In this document: positions 54,582 to 61,926 of the stretch, one piece after another
Layout of the letters: every line of letters begins with the position of its first letter
How positions within the stretch are numbered: the stretch's first letter is position 1
Source of the DNA: Anaerolineae bacterium
GTDB taxonomy: Bacteria > Chloroflexota > Anaerolineae > Aggregatilineales > J027
DNA: 61,926 nucleotides
Direction: 5' to 3'
Assembly (NCBI GenBank): GCA_008933735.1
Contig: WBUL01000016.1
Location: 1 to 61,926 of the forward strand
The notes under the pieces: model-generated
What the model was told of the DNA's origin: nothing
The model's input: the letters and a program-made list of their open reading frames with translations, nothing else
The model's database searches: none
Position numbers and translations under genes: made by a program

Positions 54582-57380
54582 TTGCCCAAACTGCGTTTCT
54601 CGATTGGTACAACGGCGGCATTAGTCGTCGTCGTGTTAGTTTTGTTAATCGCGCTTGTGACCGCCATCGCGTGGAGCGTGATTAACCGCACAGTTGTAGA
54701 TCAGTTTCGCGCCTCTGAACTCCAACTGGTGACATCGCTTTCGCAGCAGGCTGAGGCCTCCTTAAACAACCTCAACAGCAACATTGCTACCCTGGGACTT
54801 CAACAGGAAATCCGCAGCACGTCGCAGCTTGACGTTGACGAAGCCCTGAATACGCTCGCTTTTACTGAGGTTTTTAAGTATCCCGAAGGTTCGATCATCA
54901 GCATCACCCGCTTTGACCATCGGGGTTATCCCCGGTATGCCTGGCCTGGAAACTTAAATGCCAGCATCTCGACCCTCAAAGATCGTATGGACTTCAAATA
55001 CGCAGTGCCGCAAGAATTTGTAGACCGGACACGCGGTGGGCAGCGGGTCACGTCCAGCATTCCCATTCATCTGCGCCAGGTTGAGCGCAGCGATGGCGGG
55101 GGCAAAACCTATCTCCTGATCGCCCCAGTAGATGCCTCAAATCTGAACACCGAGTATCTGGTCTATGAACTTGATTTAGGAATTCTCTTCCAAGACCTGT
55201 TTGATTTTGTGGAGCTGGGTGACAGTGGTCAGCTATGGGTGCTGACCAACAATGGAGAAGTCCTGTTCCAGGCACGCTCTTCACCGACGCCGGATAGCGC
55301 ACCTGCCCTCACCCGGTTGGAGGATCTCTCGGACTACGATGAACCGGTCAACCGGACTTATGAAGCCGAAGGCGATACCCGGTTGGCTTCCGTCGCCAGC
55401 ACAAATGCTTTGAGTTCCACGTTTATTATCTTCCTGACCCGCAGCCAGAGCGAAGCTCAGGCCGGGGTTACCAACAATATTATATCGATTTTTGTGTTCA
55501 GTTCGCTGGCGGCGGTGCTGGTGATCGGAATGGCGACCCTGCTGATCCGGCGAATTGCCTACGAACAGCAAAAACGTCAGCAGGAGGAACAGCGCCAGCA
55601 GACGACCAGTACCATGCTGGAAGTTGCCCGCGCTCTGAATTCCTCGCTGGATCTATCCATTGTACTGGAACGAATTCTCGCAGAACTGCAAAAACTGGTC
55701 CCGCACGACAGCGCTGCCGTTCTGCTTCTGGAAGATATGGGGCTGCGAACAGTGGCGGAGCACAGTACCAGAGGCGGCAAACTCACGACAACCATCTTTC
55801 GCCCTGATGAAGCACGCGCCGCCCGCGAAGTCATTGCGATGAATCACCCGATTGTGATCAATGACACATCCAAAGATGAACGCTGGACGGATGTGCCAGG
55901 GATCAAAATCCGTTCCTGGATCGGGCTGCCGCTGCGTGTGCGGGACCACCTGGTGGGTGTATTGAATATTAATGACGAAGAACCCAACCGCTTCACAGCG
56001 GAGGATGTTGATGTCGCCCAGGCATTTGCGGACCAGGCCAGTATCGCGCTGCAAAATGCCCGCCTGTATCAGCTTGAAGTCAAGCAAATCGAGCAGGAAT
56101 TGATTATTGCACGGGGCATTCAGGAAACCCTGCTTCCGGAAAAATCGCCGGAACTGCCGCAGCTTCAGGTGGTTGTCCGATCTCTCGCAGCTCAGCAGGT
56201 GAGTGGTGATTATTACCTGTTTCTGCCACTTCGGGACGGGAAATGGTTGTTTGCCATCGGTGATGTGCAGGGCAAGGGAATCCCGGCTGCGTTGATGATG
56301 GCGGTCATTATGACTGCCTTGCGCGATGAAGCGGTACGCCACAACAATCCGGCAGATCTGCTGCAAGCCTTGAACACCCGCCTCTTACAACGTATGGTTC
56401 GCAACCACATGAACACAGGGCTCATGTTTGCTATTTTTGACTCCTCAACTTATCAGTTTGAGGTTGCCAATGGGGGTATGCTCCAGCCCTATGTGCGCTA
56501 TGCCGGCAGCGATAAGTTTGATTTTGTGCCCGTCGGTGGCTACCCGCTGGGCGTATCCGGTACGATGAAATATGCTTCCAAAACCGTGCCATTCCAGACT
56601 GGCAGCATGATGCTCATGTTCACGGATGGTGTGGTCGAAGCCCAGAATCGGGTTGGAGAATTCCTGGGGTTTGAAAAGGTGGAAGCCCTGCTGGACAGTT
56701 TCCCGGTGGAAATCACGCCGGAAGAGGCCCTGGATCGCCTTCTGGAAGCAGTTCAGATTCATCTGGATGGGCTGCCACCGCAGGATGACACCACGATCAT
56801 TGTTTTCCGTGCACAGGAAGTGAAAGAAACGATGTCAATACAAGAACCTGAACCCGAAGAGGGTCATACAACCCGTCCGATTATTGCGGTTCCTGCCTCT
56901 ATGGTTGAAGCCAAAGAAAAGACAGCCGAGGCCAGATCCAGCACCCATTCCGATGCAAACCGCTATAATGTAGAATTATTCATACCCAGCCAGCTCGGTT
57001 TTGAAATGATTGCCCGCAGCGCTGTTGAGTCAATGGCACGAGAAGTCGGGTTCGAGGAAGAAAGAATCGAGGACATCAAGACGGCGGTTGCGGAAGCGTG
57101 TATGAATGCCATTGAGCATGGCAACGCGATGGACATCACCCGCTCAGTTGGTGTCTTGTTAAGTGCTTCAGAAGCGGGACTGGAGATTCGCGTGATGGAT
57201 ACCGGCATGAAAACCCTACCCCAAGAGGTTCCTTCGCCGGGTCAGGGAGATATGCGTGGCTGGGGTCTCTTTTTTATGCAAAATCTGATGGACGAATTTG
57301 AAATCCGTTACCTGCCTGAAGGGGGTAACGTTATCCATATGGTAAGTTACCTGAAAACGGATAATGCGGGAGATGATTAG
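54582..57380 (+). CDS. Membrane sensor with GAF, SpoIIE phosphatase and RsbW-like kinase domains
   Basis: A 932-residue partner-switch regulator. Order: membrane helix about 11-33; extracytoplasmic sensor about 35-295, perhaps Cache-like; membrane helix about 303-327; GAF about 350-500; SpoIIE/PP2C phosphatase about 525-745 (VSGDYYLF, AIGDVQGKGIPAALMM, MFTDGVVEAQN, DDTTIIVF); acidic linker; and a HATPase_c kinase domain about 800-925 (AEACMNAIEHGN, GWGLFFMQNL). The phosphatase and the anti-sigma kinase thus share one chain and would act oppositely on the STAS protein encoded next. The start is TTG. No sigma factor gene is adjacent. Confidence 0.88.
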   Translation: MPKLRFSIGTTAALVVVVLVLLIALVTAIAWSVINRTVVDQFRASELQLVTSLSQQAEASLNNLNSNIATLGLQQEIRSTSQLDVDEALNTLAFTEVFKYPEGSIISITRFDHRGYPRYAWPGNLNASISTLKDRMDFKYAVPQEFVDRTRGGQRVTSSIPIHLRQVERSDGGGKTYLLIAPVDASNLNTEYLVYELDLGILFQDLFDFVELGDSGQLWVLTNNGEVLFQARSSPTPDSAPALTRLEDLSDYDEPVNRTYEAEGDTRLASVASTNALSSTFIIFLTRSQSEAQAGVTNNIISIFVFSSLAAVLVIGMATLLIRRIAYEQQKRQQEEQRQQTTSTMLEVARALNSSLDLSIVLERILAELQKLVPHDSAAVLLLEDMGLRTVAEHSTRGGKLTTTIFRPDEARAAREVIAMNHPIVINDTSKDERWTDVPGIKIRSWIGLPLRVRDHLVGVLNINDEEPNRFTAEDVDVAQAFADQASIALQNARLYQLEVKQIEQELIIARGIQETLLPEKSPELPQLQVVVRSLAAQQVSGDYYLFLPLRDGKWLFAIGDVQGKGIPAALMMAVIMTALRDEAVRHNNPADLLQALNTRLLQRMVRNHMNTGLMFAIFDSSTYQFEVANGGMLQPYVRYAGSDKFDFVPVGGYPLGVSGTMKYASKTVPFQTGSMMLMFTDGVVEAQNRVGEFLGFEKVEALLDSFPVEITPEEALDRLLEAVQIHLDGLPPQDDTTIIVFRAQEVKETMSIQEPEPEEGHTTRPIIAVPASMVEAKEKTAEARSSTHSDANRYNVELFIPSQLGFEMIARSAVESMAREVGFEEERIEDIKTAVAEACMNAIEHGNAMDITRSVGVLLSASEAGLEIRVMDTGMKTLPQEVPSPGQGDMRGWGLFFMQNLMDEFEIRYLPEGGNVIHMVSYLKTDNAGDD

Positions 57381-57731
57381 ATGTCGAAGGAAGTAGGGTA
57401 TAGGCAAGAGGGCAAGCTGGGCTTTTTGGATTTTCCTAAAGATGTAACTGCCCAGACCCGCGAAACCGCCTACAAAGCCTACAATGCACTGGCGGTGTCA
57501 AAAGTTGACCTCGTAGCGATGAACTTCGTCAACAGTGATTATTTAAACAGCGCCGGAATTGGCCTGATTATCAGTCTGGTGGAAGATGCAACTCAGGCTG
57601 GGCGAAAAGTATTTGCCTACGGATTGTCTTCCCATTACAAAAAATTGTTTAACATGGTTGGCCTTTCCGAACGCATTATTCTGGTCAAAGACGAAGAAGA
57701 AGCCCGATCCAAAATCTCCGAACAGCAGTAA
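57381..57731 (+). CDS. STAS domain anti-sigma factor antagonist
   Basis: A 116-residue protein of the RsbV/SpoIIAA type. The phosphorylation site is in YLNSAGIGLIISLVEDA, with Ser near residue 54. FAYGLSSHYKKLFNMVGLSERI completes the fold. It starts directly after the sensor stop, so the two are co-expressed. It is the expected substrate of both the SpoIIE phosphatase and the RsbW-like kinase domains of that sensor. The target it releases is unknown. Confidence 0.9.
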   Translation: MSKEVGYRQEGKLGFLDFPKDVTAQTRETAYKAYNALAVSKVDLVAMNFVNSDYLNSAGIGLIISLVEDATQAGRKVFAYGLSSHYKKLFNMVGLSERIILVKDEEEARSKISEQQ

Positions 57732-57734
57732 CCG

Positions 57735-57757
57735 ATAGGCCACGCTGTGTGGCCTAT
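57735..57757 (+). terminator. Hairpin after the STAS gene, possible terminator
   Basis: ATAGGCCAC (57735-57743) pairs perfectly with GTGGCCTAT (57749-57757) around a 5-nt loop. There is no strong T-run, so intrinsic termination is uncertain. Confidence 0.5.
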
Positions 57758-57894
57758 GGTTCTATTGTGTGGTTCCCCCCTTCCATCATACGATTACCTC
57801 TGTAGCTTTTTTCTCCACATGTAAATGCCGCAAGAAACGGTTCGAGCTATTCGAGGAACTTCGCTATTCTAGTTCACAAACAAAGGAATCGAGT

Positions 57895-58818
57895 ATGAAA
57901 CAGTGGATAGCTTTCTGGCTGCTGGGTTTGATTTGGGGATCATCATTCCTGCTCATCAAAATCGCCGTGGATGAACTGGAAACACTGCCGTTGGTTTCGA
58001 TTCGGGTAGGGCTGGCGGCACTGCTCATGGCAATTTATCTGGCTGCAACCAAACGGCATCTCCCACACAATTGGGTAGATCGGCTCGGCATCTTATTTGT
58101 GGGTTTTTTTAATATTGCCCTGCCGTTTACTCTCATCACCCGTGCCGAAGAGAGCATCGACAGCAGCCTGGCGACGGTTCTTAATTCGAGTGTCCCCTTG
58201 TTCAGTCTCATCATCGCCCATTTCTCGCTCAGCGACGAAAAACTCAACCGTTACAAAGTGCTGGGACTGGTCATTGGTTATGCAGGCATTCTGCTTCTGA
58301 CCTTTCGCGGTTTAAGCAACTCGAAAAGCAGTCCGTTAGCAGGCCAGCTATTGATGATTACCGCCGTCATAAGTTATGCGATAGCAATTGTGTTCATGCG
58401 GGCGCGGCTGCGTCATCTCGAACCCATTACCGTTGCAGGGTTAACCTTAATTGCGGCAGCCATCATCCTGATCCCACTAACCCTCGTTACAGAGAGCAAC
58501 CTGGAAAGATTGACCCGTTTAAGCACGGATACCGTCGTAGCGGTGCTCACGCTGGCTGTCGTAAATACGGTGTGTGCGTATTTTCTGTTTTACCATCTCA
58601 TTGGAGAATGGGGAGCACGGGCATCGATGGTCACCTATGTCTTTCCTCCTGTGGGAATCACATTAGGTGCAATTTTCCTGAATGAAGTCATTGACCTGCG
58701 GCTGGTGCTGGGTTCAGGGCTGATTCTGGCCGGGATTTTTGCGGTGAATTACAAGCCAGTGTCGGCGCAACGACCGAAAACAACGCGGGAGACCCTGGAA
58801 GATGGGTCTCCCGCATAG
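57895..58818 (+). CDS. EamA/DMT family permease
   Basis: A 307-residue membrane protein with about ten helices in two EamA repeats. The first repeat starts with WIAFWLLGLIWGSSFLLIKIA and includes ALPFTLITRAEESIDSSLATVLNSSVPLF. The second begins near LAGQLLMITAVISYAIAIVFMRA and ends with VFPPVGITLGAIFLNEVI. Substrate unknown; the family exports amino acids, nucleosides and metabolites. The ATG at 57895 has AAGGA upstream; the longer reading frame is unlikely. Its last 34 bp form an inverted repeat. Confidence 0.9.
   Translation: MKQWIAFWLLGLIWGSSFLLIKIAVDELETLPLVSIRVGLAALLMAIYLAATKRHLPHNWVDRLGILFVGFFNIALPFTLITRAEESIDSSLATVLNSSVPLFSLIIAHFSLSDEKLNRYKVLGLVIGYAGILLLTFRGLSNSKSSPLAGQLLMITAVISYAIAIVFMRARLRHLEPITVAGLTLIAAAIILIPLTLVTESNLERLTRLSTDTVVAVLTLAVVNTVCAYFLFYHLIGEWGARASMVTYVFPPVGITLGAIFLNEVIDLRLVLGSGLILAGIFAVNYKPVSAQRPKTTRETLEDGSPA
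58785..58814. repeat. 11-bp inverted repeat at the end of the permease gene
   Basis: GCGGGAGACCC (58785-58795) pairs perfectly with GGGTCTCCCGC (58804-58814), loop 8 nt. It spans the last codons of the permease gene, and the convergent lipoprotein gene ends 11 bp beyond it. It may help terminate transcripts from both sides, though no T-run follows. Confidence 0.6.
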
Positions 58819-58824
58819 ATTAGC

Positions 58825-60900
58825 TTAAGCGCCAGGAGTATACGTCGGCAAAGGTGTGAAGGTCGGCATGGGAGTATACGTCGGCAGAGGAGTATAGGTT
58901 GGCTGCACCTCTTCCTCTGTTGGTACGGTTCCTCCTTCCTGCGGGGAGACTTCTTCAGCTACCTCAAGCGAGCTCAAAAAAGCTGGCACAACTGTTGTGG
59001 AAAAATTAGGGTAATCGGAAGACTGGATTTCAATAATCACCCAGATTTCCGGTGACCCTTCCACCACCACCGCACCGATATAGTTATAACCAACCCCATC
59101 TATTTCAAATTCCGTAAAAGAGGAACGGGTAAAAGGCAGGGAACGTTGTGGCTCAACGACGGCTTCCTGAATTCCATATGATGCTGCAATCGAACGAATG
59201 GCAGAAACCATCCCAACGTCGCTGCCGATCACACCGCGTTCTAAGAGTTCGGCGGGGGTACCACGATAAACGGTGATCGTACCGTTTCCATAGTCGAAAC
59301 TTATGCTGCTCTCGCCTTCGGCAACGGTAGTATCCTCAAAGACACCAGCGGTAACCCCTGTTGCCTCGCTGGTGTAAGTTCTGGGGAAGGTTAGCTCGGG
59401 CACTTCTTCCTCAACCACCGGTGGACGTATTTCCAGCGAGTTAAGAATCACATCTACGAAATTCTCCTGCAAATTGTCCGAAGTATCCGGCGCGACGGAC
59501 AGGATAAAAATCCACTCGGTTTCAAAGTCCACGATGTAGTACGCCGCCAGGATTCCAGGAATGAAGTCTATGTTTGCTACATAGGTTGTGCCGCCGAAGC
59601 GCTCAACTGTCTGAATTTCAATAACCTCGCCCAGGCTTTCTTCCACCAGTCCGCTTAAAGCAGCTTCTGGGCTTTCACCATTAGGAACAATATCACTATC
59701 AACTAGCAGTTGCGGTGTGCCGCGCAGAATGACCACACGGGCATTGTCGTCAATGGTGCTGTTCACAAGGATGATCGGGCCGTCCTGTTCCAAAGTGGCT
59801 TCCTGGGGATAGAAAAACTGGAGCTGCAAACCAACACTGTTATACGATTGCAGCCCTTCGGGAACGGGTTCAGTTGTTGGTGCAGCGGCTGCTTCCGTAG
59901 GCGCAATAGTTGCAGGCACTTCGGTGGGCTCGACTTCGGCAGCGGCTTCGGTTGGCGCAGTGGTAGCAGCTTCAATTTCGGTCGCTACCTGAGTTGGTAT
60001 TTCCTCAGTAGGGATTGGGGTGGGCAGCTCCGGTGTCTGAGTAGCCTGTTCCGCTACCAGAGTTGGTACAGAAGCCGCCGCTGCGCCCGTGCCCTTATCC
60101 AATGACAGCAGCAGAGGAATCACGACCTGCTGCTCAAAAATATTGAGCCCTTGCAAAGAGGTATAGGCGACTACCAGCAGATAATCGTCATCAGCCAGTG
60201 TGAGCAAATAAGCTAAGGTCGCAGTAGAAATATCCTGGGCACGGAGTTCAATCGCGGAGATTCCCAGTAAATCGACTGGCAGATCATTAATTGATGTGAT
60301 TTCACTCTCCTGATTCGGCAGGGAAATATTCTGGAGCGCGGTTTCCAGATTCTCATCCGCACCAAGCAAACCACGACTCGCCAGCAGCGCCTGACTACCC
60401 CGCTGCACAATGACTCCACTCACCCTATCGGGCGATTGAACCAATACATCTTCGCTGTTGATCACCTCCAGCCAGTCATCTGGGCTGACAAAACTGACAT
60501 CCAGCATGGGCGCATAAACGACCTTATAGGTCAATGGCACAAGGGGAGTAGTGGTCACGCTGGGGGTTAAGGTCACCGTCGGGGTTAGGGTCTCCGTAGG
60601 TGAAGGAGTATCGGTGGGCGAGGATGTTTCGGTGGGTGAAGGGGTCGTGGTTGGTGTGTCTGTAGGGGTAGCGGTTGGTTGAGCGGTTAGAGTCGCCAGA
60701 ACCGCGGAATCGACTGTTCCGGGTACATCGGGGGTATCCGTCGGCGTATTGGTTCTAGTGGGAATGGGCGTGTTACTGGGAGTCACAGTCAGTGTTGCTG
60801 TGTCGGTTGCGGTAGGTTTTTCTTCTTCATCGCCGTCGCCACATGCGCCCAGAATCACTACAAAGAGGGCGAGAAACAATGCCAGCCATTTTTTCGACAT
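58825..60900 (-). CDS. Thr/Pro-rich lipoprotein with three repeated domains
   Basis: A 691-residue surface lipoprotein. The signal MSKKWLALFLALFVVILGAC ends in a lipobox with Cys20. A Thr/Pro/Ser-rich stalk follows at about 30-120 (many TPT and TDTP units), and a second Pro/Thr/Ala-rich linker lies at about 290-350. Three domains of roughly 150 residues share a pattern of VRVILRGTP-like and later VILNSLEI-like segments, each with a serine/acid-rich loop (for example RGSQALLASRGLLGAD, RGTPQLLVDSDIV, RGTPAELLERGVIG). The C-terminus is a YTPLPTYTPMP repeat. Function unknown. Confidence 0.82.
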   Translation of the reverse strand: MSKKWLALFLALFVVILGACGDGDEEEKPTATDTATLTVTPSNTPIPTRTNTPTDTPDVPGTVDSAVLATLTAQPTATPTDTPTTTPSPTETSSPTDTPSPTETLTPTVTLTPSVTTTPLVPLTYKVVYAPMLDVSFVSPDDWLEVINSEDVLVQSPDRVSGVIVQRGSQALLASRGLLGADENLETALQNISLPNQESEITSINDLPVDLLGISAIELRAQDISTATLAYLLTLADDDYLLVVAYTSLQGLNIFEQQVVIPLLLSLDKGTGAAAASVPTLVAEQATQTPELPTPIPTEEIPTQVATEIEAATTAPTEAAAEVEPTEVPATIAPTEAAAAPTTEPVPEGLQSYNSVGLQLQFFYPQEATLEQDGPIILVNSTIDDNARVVILRGTPQLLVDSDIVPNGESPEAALSGLVEESLGEVIEIQTVERFGGTTYVANIDFIPGILAAYYIVDFETEWIFILSVAPDTSDNLQENFVDVILNSLEIRPPVVEEEVPELTFPRTYTSEATGVTAGVFEDTTVAEGESSISFDYGNGTITVYRGTPAELLERGVIGSDVGMVSAIRSIAASYGIQEAVVEPQRSLPFTRSSFTEFEIDGVGYNYIGAVVVEGSPEIWVIIEIQSSDYPNFSTTVVPAFLSSLEVAEEVSPQEGGTVPTEEEVQPTYTPLPTYTPMPTFTPLPTYTPGA

Positions 60901-61035
60901 AGAGTCATCTCCGAATCAGGAAGCGAGTTTTACCGTCCTCTAACGCATCGACCCAGGGCCCAATTTCGTCCTGGGCAGCGGTTTTTGGATCAGCCAGGAA
61001 GGTTTCACTCTTCAGCGCTAGTATCTTATATAAGT

Positions 61036-61716
61036 CTACTCTATTGGCAGGTTAGCACCAAATTCAAGATGGAGAACATCATTAAGAGAAGGATAAACTA
61101 CATTAGCGATCCCATCAAAATCAGCCGGGTGGAAATCATGGCCGGGGATAGCGCACACCCGGATCCGTGCTGCATGGGCAGCCTTTGCACCATTAACACT
61201 ATCTTCAAAGGCCAGACAGGTTGTGGAATCTGTGCCAAGCATCCTTACTGCATCCAGATAAACATCTGGTGAAGGTTTGCCTTGCGGAACATTGCAGGCA
61301 CTGGCAATAATACTGATAAAATCCGTCCAATTCATTTGCTCAACAATGGCCCGGATGTAGGTTTCGGATGAACTACTGGCAATCGCTAGGGTCAGCCCTG
61401 CTGCGTGAAACTTCTGGATGGCCTCTACCGCGCCGGACATGACTTGCAGATCACTGGCAATCAGTTCAAACATATGCTCCATAAGGCGATTTCCAAACAC
61501 TTCTGGCGAACTATCGACCTGGTAACCATGCACCATGATTTCGGCAACTTGATCAATTCGCACCCCGATGTGCTGGCGTGCAATTTCGATCTGCCAGACT
61601 TTTCCATATTCGGCGAGGGTCTTTTGTTCAGCGAGTTTCCAGAGGGGTTCGCTATCTACCAGTAAGCCATCAAGATCAAAAATGATGTGAGAGATGCTGT
61701 TGAACAATCCGCGCAT
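61036..61716 (-). CDS. HAD superfamily phosphatase, beta-phosphoglucomutase-like
   Basis: A 226-residue sugar-phosphate phosphatase or mutase. HAD motif I is IIFDLDGLLVDSEPLW near residue 11, motif II LAIASSSSETYI near 110, the lysine motif QGKPSPDVYLDA near 147, and motif IV FEDSVNGAKAAHAARI near 170. A helical cap domain lies at about 20-80. It fits the HxpB/YniC and PgmB group, which act on sugar phosphates. The start is ATG at 61716. It is followed on the same strand by the lipoprotein gene after 135 bp. Confidence 0.9.
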   Translation of the reverse strand: MRGLFNSISHIIFDLDGLLVDSEPLWKLAEQKTLAEYGKVWQIEIARQHIGVRIDQVAEIMVHGYQVDSSPEVFGNRLMEHMFELIASDLQVMSGAVEAIQKFHAAGLTLAIASSSSETYIRAIVEQMNWTDFISIIASACNVPQGKPSPDVYLDAVRMLGTDSTTCLAFEDSVNGAKAAHAARIRVCAIPGHDFHPADFDGIANVVYPSLNDVLHLEFGANLPIE

Positions 61717-61830
61717 TTTTCACTTTCCACAATAGGAAACGGGGATATTTTACAGAATCAGAAACAGGATGGGAAAAATAAAAAAGACATCCGAGGGGAG
61801 GAGGAGGAGGAAAGCAGAAGCAGGACAAAA

Positions 61831-61926
61831 AGGTTGGCAGCGGCCTACGCTCCCAGGGGGTTTCCCCCCAAGTACCATCGGTGCAGGCGGGCTTAACGAC
61901 CGGGTTCGAGATGGGACCGGGTGTAC
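61831..61926 (-). rRNA. rrf: 5S ribosomal RNA, 3' part (runs off the window)
   Basis: On the minus strand the sequence reads through the conserved 5S features: CCCATCTCGAACCCGG, GTTAAGCCCG, CGATGGTACT, then GGGAGCGTAGG and the 3' end GCCGCTGCCAACC. The 5' end lies beyond the right edge. It is the 3' end of an rRNA operon transcribed leftward. T5 follows on the minus strand; no further RNA gene is seen before the HAD gene. Confidence 0.95.

Noticed and set aside
60560..60800. CRISPR-like or tandem DNA repeat in the Thr/Pro-coding region
   Set aside because: The repetition is irregular, in frame, and encodes a Thr/Pro-rich stalk of a lipoprotein; there are no spacers.
61780..61815. Purine-rich GA tract between the HAD gene and the 5S rRNA as a regulatory or mobile-element mark
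   Set aside because: No inverted repeats or target duplication surround it; it appears to be simple low-complexity sequence after the rRNA operon.

Overview
The window reads as a stretch of a bacterial chromosome of moderate GC content with dense, mostly operonic genes. No phage, transposase or CRISPR array is visible. The gene complement suggests an aerobic or facultatively aerobic member of the Chloroflexota, perhaps Anaerolineae-like. The hints are a complete 14-subunit complex I operon with lineage-specific insertions, Thr/Pro-rich lipoproteins, PspC/LiaF-like envelope genes, GAF/SpoIIE signalling and an S-box methionine operon. The assignment is an inference from gene style, not from a marker-gene search.

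Layout. 1-7.1 kb: the tail of a DUF4129-type membrane protein, an M20 peptidase, rplJ-rplL behind an L10 autoregulatory leader with a terminator-like attenuator, a GAF protein, a second M20 peptidase, a PPOX-type flavoprotein whose C-terminus looks frameshifted, and a Tat-exported metallophosphoesterase. 7.1-23.7 kb: the leftward nuoA-N operon, with two small extra genes (a membrane protein between nuoE and nuoF, a TPR protein between nuoF and nuoG) and a NuoJ carrying a ~250-residue DUF4397-like insertion. 23.8-34.4 kb: a helix-hairpin-helix/DUF971 pair, hpt, a PspC/LiaF-like/propeller envelope operon, two-domain GNAT, FHA, a CNNM/CorC-type protein, a peptide-binding protein and arginase. 34.4-41.2 kb: the histidine operon hisGDCBH-(GNAT)-FIE, without hisA, preceded by a good promoter, a short His-containing leader peptide and a strong terminator, the layout of a classical translational attenuator. 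41.3-48.4 kb: a HAD-like protein, a CAU tRNA split by a group I intron, corA, a membrane-anchored amidase, a glutaredoxin-like protein, and a cyclase/M20 amidohydrolase pair. 48.4-54.5 kb: the leftward metH-zinc ribbon-BhmT/MetF fusion operon, controlled by a SAM-I riboswitch with its terminator and a consensus promoter. 54.5-57.8 kb: one large sensor that joins a GAF domain, a SpoIIE phosphatase and an RsbW-like kinase, followed directly by its STAS antagonist. 57.9 kb to the end: a DMT permease, a Thr/Pro-rich lipoprotein with three repeated domains, a HAD phosphatase, and the 3' part of a 5S rRNA running off the right edge.

The three best-supported regulatory RNAs (L10 leader, his attenuator, SAM-I riboswitch) each control a whole operon by a terminator decision. 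The points most worth a second look are the NuoJ insertion, the his attenuator in a non-proteobacterial setting, the tRNA group I intron, the missing hisA with an acetyltransferase in its place, and the single-chain phosphatase/kinase partner switch.
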